From positions 1-18,488 of the forward strand of contig NW_025955613.1 in NCBI RefSeq assembly GCF_022376445.1: 18,488 nucleotides of DNA. Direction: 5' to 3'. The translations under genes and the position numbers were made by a program. The DNA is from Fomitopsis serialis. Its lineage: Eukaryota; Basidiomycota; Agaricomycetes; Polyporales; Fomitopsidaceae. The notes under the pieces were generated by a model. That model was given only the letters and a program-made list of their open reading frames with translations. It was not told the DNA's origin and did no database searches. Below, one piece after another: positions 17,077-18,488 of the stretch; position 1 is the stretch's first letter; each line of letters begins with the position of its first letter.

Positions 17077-17416
17077 AATGTGCGGACGACGGATGGACGA
17101 CGACGGATAGACGGAGGATGGGCGGATCGATGGATGGGCGGATAGTGGATAGTGCGGACAGTGGATAGCGAATAGCGGATAGCAAATATTGGATAGCGAC
17201 AACACGACGGATGGATGGATGTGGACGGCGGAAAGACGACGCAGGGCGAGCCACAAACCAACGCGAGACATCGAGAGACGGACGACGAAGACAGACGGCG
17301 ACATGGCAGTATGAGGGAAGACGGAAGACGAGACACAACGTTGAGCCTTCGACGAGACACGACGTTGAGCCTTCATACTCAGGCACCTTCCTCAGTGGGT
17401 GTGCCCGCAACAGGTT
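17077..17416. other. GGA/CGACG-rich stretch right of the foldback element
   Basis: No gene is supported before the minus-strand coding region ending at 17417. The left part (17080-17240) is made of GGATAG, GGACGACGG and GGATGG words, including the direct repeat at 17096-17133 shared with 13875-13909. Farther right, two near-identical 24-base phrases (around ACGAGACACGACGTTGAGCC and its ACACAACGTTGAGCC variant, 17328-17373) lie in tandem. Confidence 0.6.
17096..17133 (+). repeat. Right flanking direct repeat
   Basis: Near-identical to 13875-13909 in the same orientation (GACGACGGATAGACGG through GGCGGATCGATGG). It begins 20 bases beyond the proposed right tip of the foldback element. Confidence 0.8.
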
Positions 17417-18488
17417 CTAGACTGAGTGAGCAAAGCACTGATTCGAGTCGAGTGTGAACTCACCTTGCCCAGACTCTTGAAGCTCATCTACCTGTACTCC
17501 CTCACCGTCATCGACTTCGCTGCGACCTCCAGCATCACCTTCCCTGTCATCGCCACTGCCTGCCTCGCCGCCTGCCTCGCCCTCGTCACCCTCATCTTCC
17601 TGGTCACCACGTCGTTTCTTCCTAGACTTCGACGATGCGGCGCCTGCGCTCCGAGGTTTCTTCGAAGGGCTGGGAGGTGTCTTCTTCGAGCTGGGAGGTG
17701 TCTTCTTCCCCTTCGCCGACTCCGCGTTCTTCGTGGTCTTTGATGAGCTCGATGGCTTAGCTTTTGCTGCGCTCGACAAAGGCTTGGTCGCGGTCGCGGC
17801 CTTTGACGTGCCAGGCTCCTTGCTGTGGCTCCGCGGCTTGGATGCGCCACGGCGTAACTGCAGCAGCGGTATGAAGCCACCTGGCTGCTCGTCCCCCGAC
17901 GCCTCGACTGCATCAGGTGCGGCATTGAGACGAGTGCTGTAACCACTGTCAGCAATTATCTCAGTCTCAAACTGAACGTTACCTGATGTCCTTCCAAATC
18001 AATTCGCGCGTCTCCTCCAGATAGTCGGTGGCTCGATCTTCCAAGGTCTCGAGAACTGCCATCACTCCATCCCATCTAGGATAGGCGAGTGTTAACTGAC
18101 TACAAGCAACTCGATGCGATGTAAGAAATACTGACTTTCCCGCAAAATTCTTGTTCGAGAACACCGTCACAGTAGCTTGGTTGTGCGATGCCACCTCCAT
18201 CAATGCTGCTTCGATCTGTTGGTATGCCATTGCATGAGTAGCTTAAAGCGTGAACGCAATAGGAAAGTAAATACTTACTGCATTGCACGAGAGGGCGATA
18301 AGGTTCAGCGGTACTTTGCTGAACTCTTCAAATGCAGAGTTGATACTCGCATCTGGGCGTCCCGCCAGGCCATAATACTGGTAGATCAGCTCTGGAATGC
18401 AATCACTTCGGAACGGTTCCGTCGGCTCGACCTTCGTACGCTAGGATGGTAGTTCATTCTCATGTTAGTTACTTCTGGTCTTGAATGC
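17417..18488 (-). CDS. 3' part of a DUF6532-like gene (partial)
   Basis: Visible exons on the minus strand are 18440-18279, 18215-18136, 18075-17983 and 17936-17417. Introns are 63 bp (GTAAGT...CAACAG), 60 bp (GTCAGT...CCTAG) and 46 bp (GTAACG...TTACAG, with a GCTGAC branch-like site). An acceptor at 18441-18442 shows that the 5' part lies outside the window. The first three exons give IPELIYQYYGLAGRP, VPLNLIALSCNAIEAALMEV, FAGKWDGVMAVLETLE and YLEETRELIWKDI. This pattern (PLxLIAL-x-C-x-AI..AL.E, F...., W......L..LE) resembles the Agaricomycete DUF6532 family, whose function is unknown. The last exon encodes a Lys/Ser/Pro tail with two KKTPPS repeats, a basic KSRKKRR that could be a nuclear signal, then a long Asp/Glu/Gly tract. 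The 60-bp intron has no stop and is a multiple of three, so retention would insert 20 residues in frame. Confidence 0.6.

Noticed and set aside
13927..17084. Target-site duplication at the foldback tips
   Set aside because: The bases outside ATTCAGTGG and CCACTGAAT (or outside CAGTGG and CCACTG) do not match at 5, 8 or 9 bases; the exact ends remain unsettled.

Overview
The window looks like a transposon-rich accessory segment of a basidiomycete (probably Agaricomycete) nuclear genome. The evidence is small spliced genes with 45-65 bp introns (GTGAGT/GTAAGT/GTCAGT donors, TAG/CAG acceptors), CT-rich leaders before start codons, a Plavaka-type transposase of the kind common in mushrooms, a partial gene resembling the DUF6532 family, and a very high load of repeats. 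I saw no tRNA, rRNA, CRISPR or prokaryotic signal.

Layout. 1-2144 is AT-rich and gene-poor, with short foldbacks including a perfect 29-bp-arm hairpin at 632-720. 2145-3134 is a three-exon gene of unknown function. 3968-6397 is a decayed Plavaka transposase lacking its N-terminus and carrying in-frame stops. 6604-7698 (pseudogene) and 7936-8912 (intact) are two further members of the same three-exon family, so the Plavaka copy sits among three paralogues. 8913-9862 has no gene but holds short phased repeats and a minus-strand TATA/CT-rich signal. 9863-10064 looks like a 202-bp LTR (TGTAA...TTACA). It is followed by a Gag-like ORF (10211-13126) with a coiled-coil N-terminus, five degenerate large repeats and about twenty DNA hairpins inside the coding sequence. 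The GC-rich retroelement sequence stops abruptly near 13065.

13420-13930 is GC-rich satellite-like DNA. 13935-17076 is the most striking object: a roughly 3.14-kb foldback element made of two imperfect inverted arms of about 1.40 and 1.57 kb around a loop of about 170 bp. Each arm is built from nested tandem modules: outer ~35-bp CCGGCCGG iterons, a 20/21-bp AAGCTTCGGCC array, a 21-25-bp array and inner ~160-bp duplications. The architecture recalls Drosophila Foldback elements, but I recognise no coding sequence in it. Related GGA/CGACG-rich repeats flank it in direct orientation. From 17417 to the right edge runs the 3' part of a spliced minus-strand gene resembling DUF6532, with a Lys/Ser-rich and then acidic tail.

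There is no evidence of an operon-like or cooperative pathway. The genes appear to be an orphan family expanded in a transposon-rich neighbourhood. Decay in the Plavaka copy, one paralogue and the foldback iterons is dominated by changes that look like CpG to TpG/CpA (CGA to TGA stops, CGGCCG to TGGCCA), consistent with methylation-linked mutation; that is an inference. The strongest candidates for something undescribed are the modular foldback element and the hairpin-studded Gag-like ORF.
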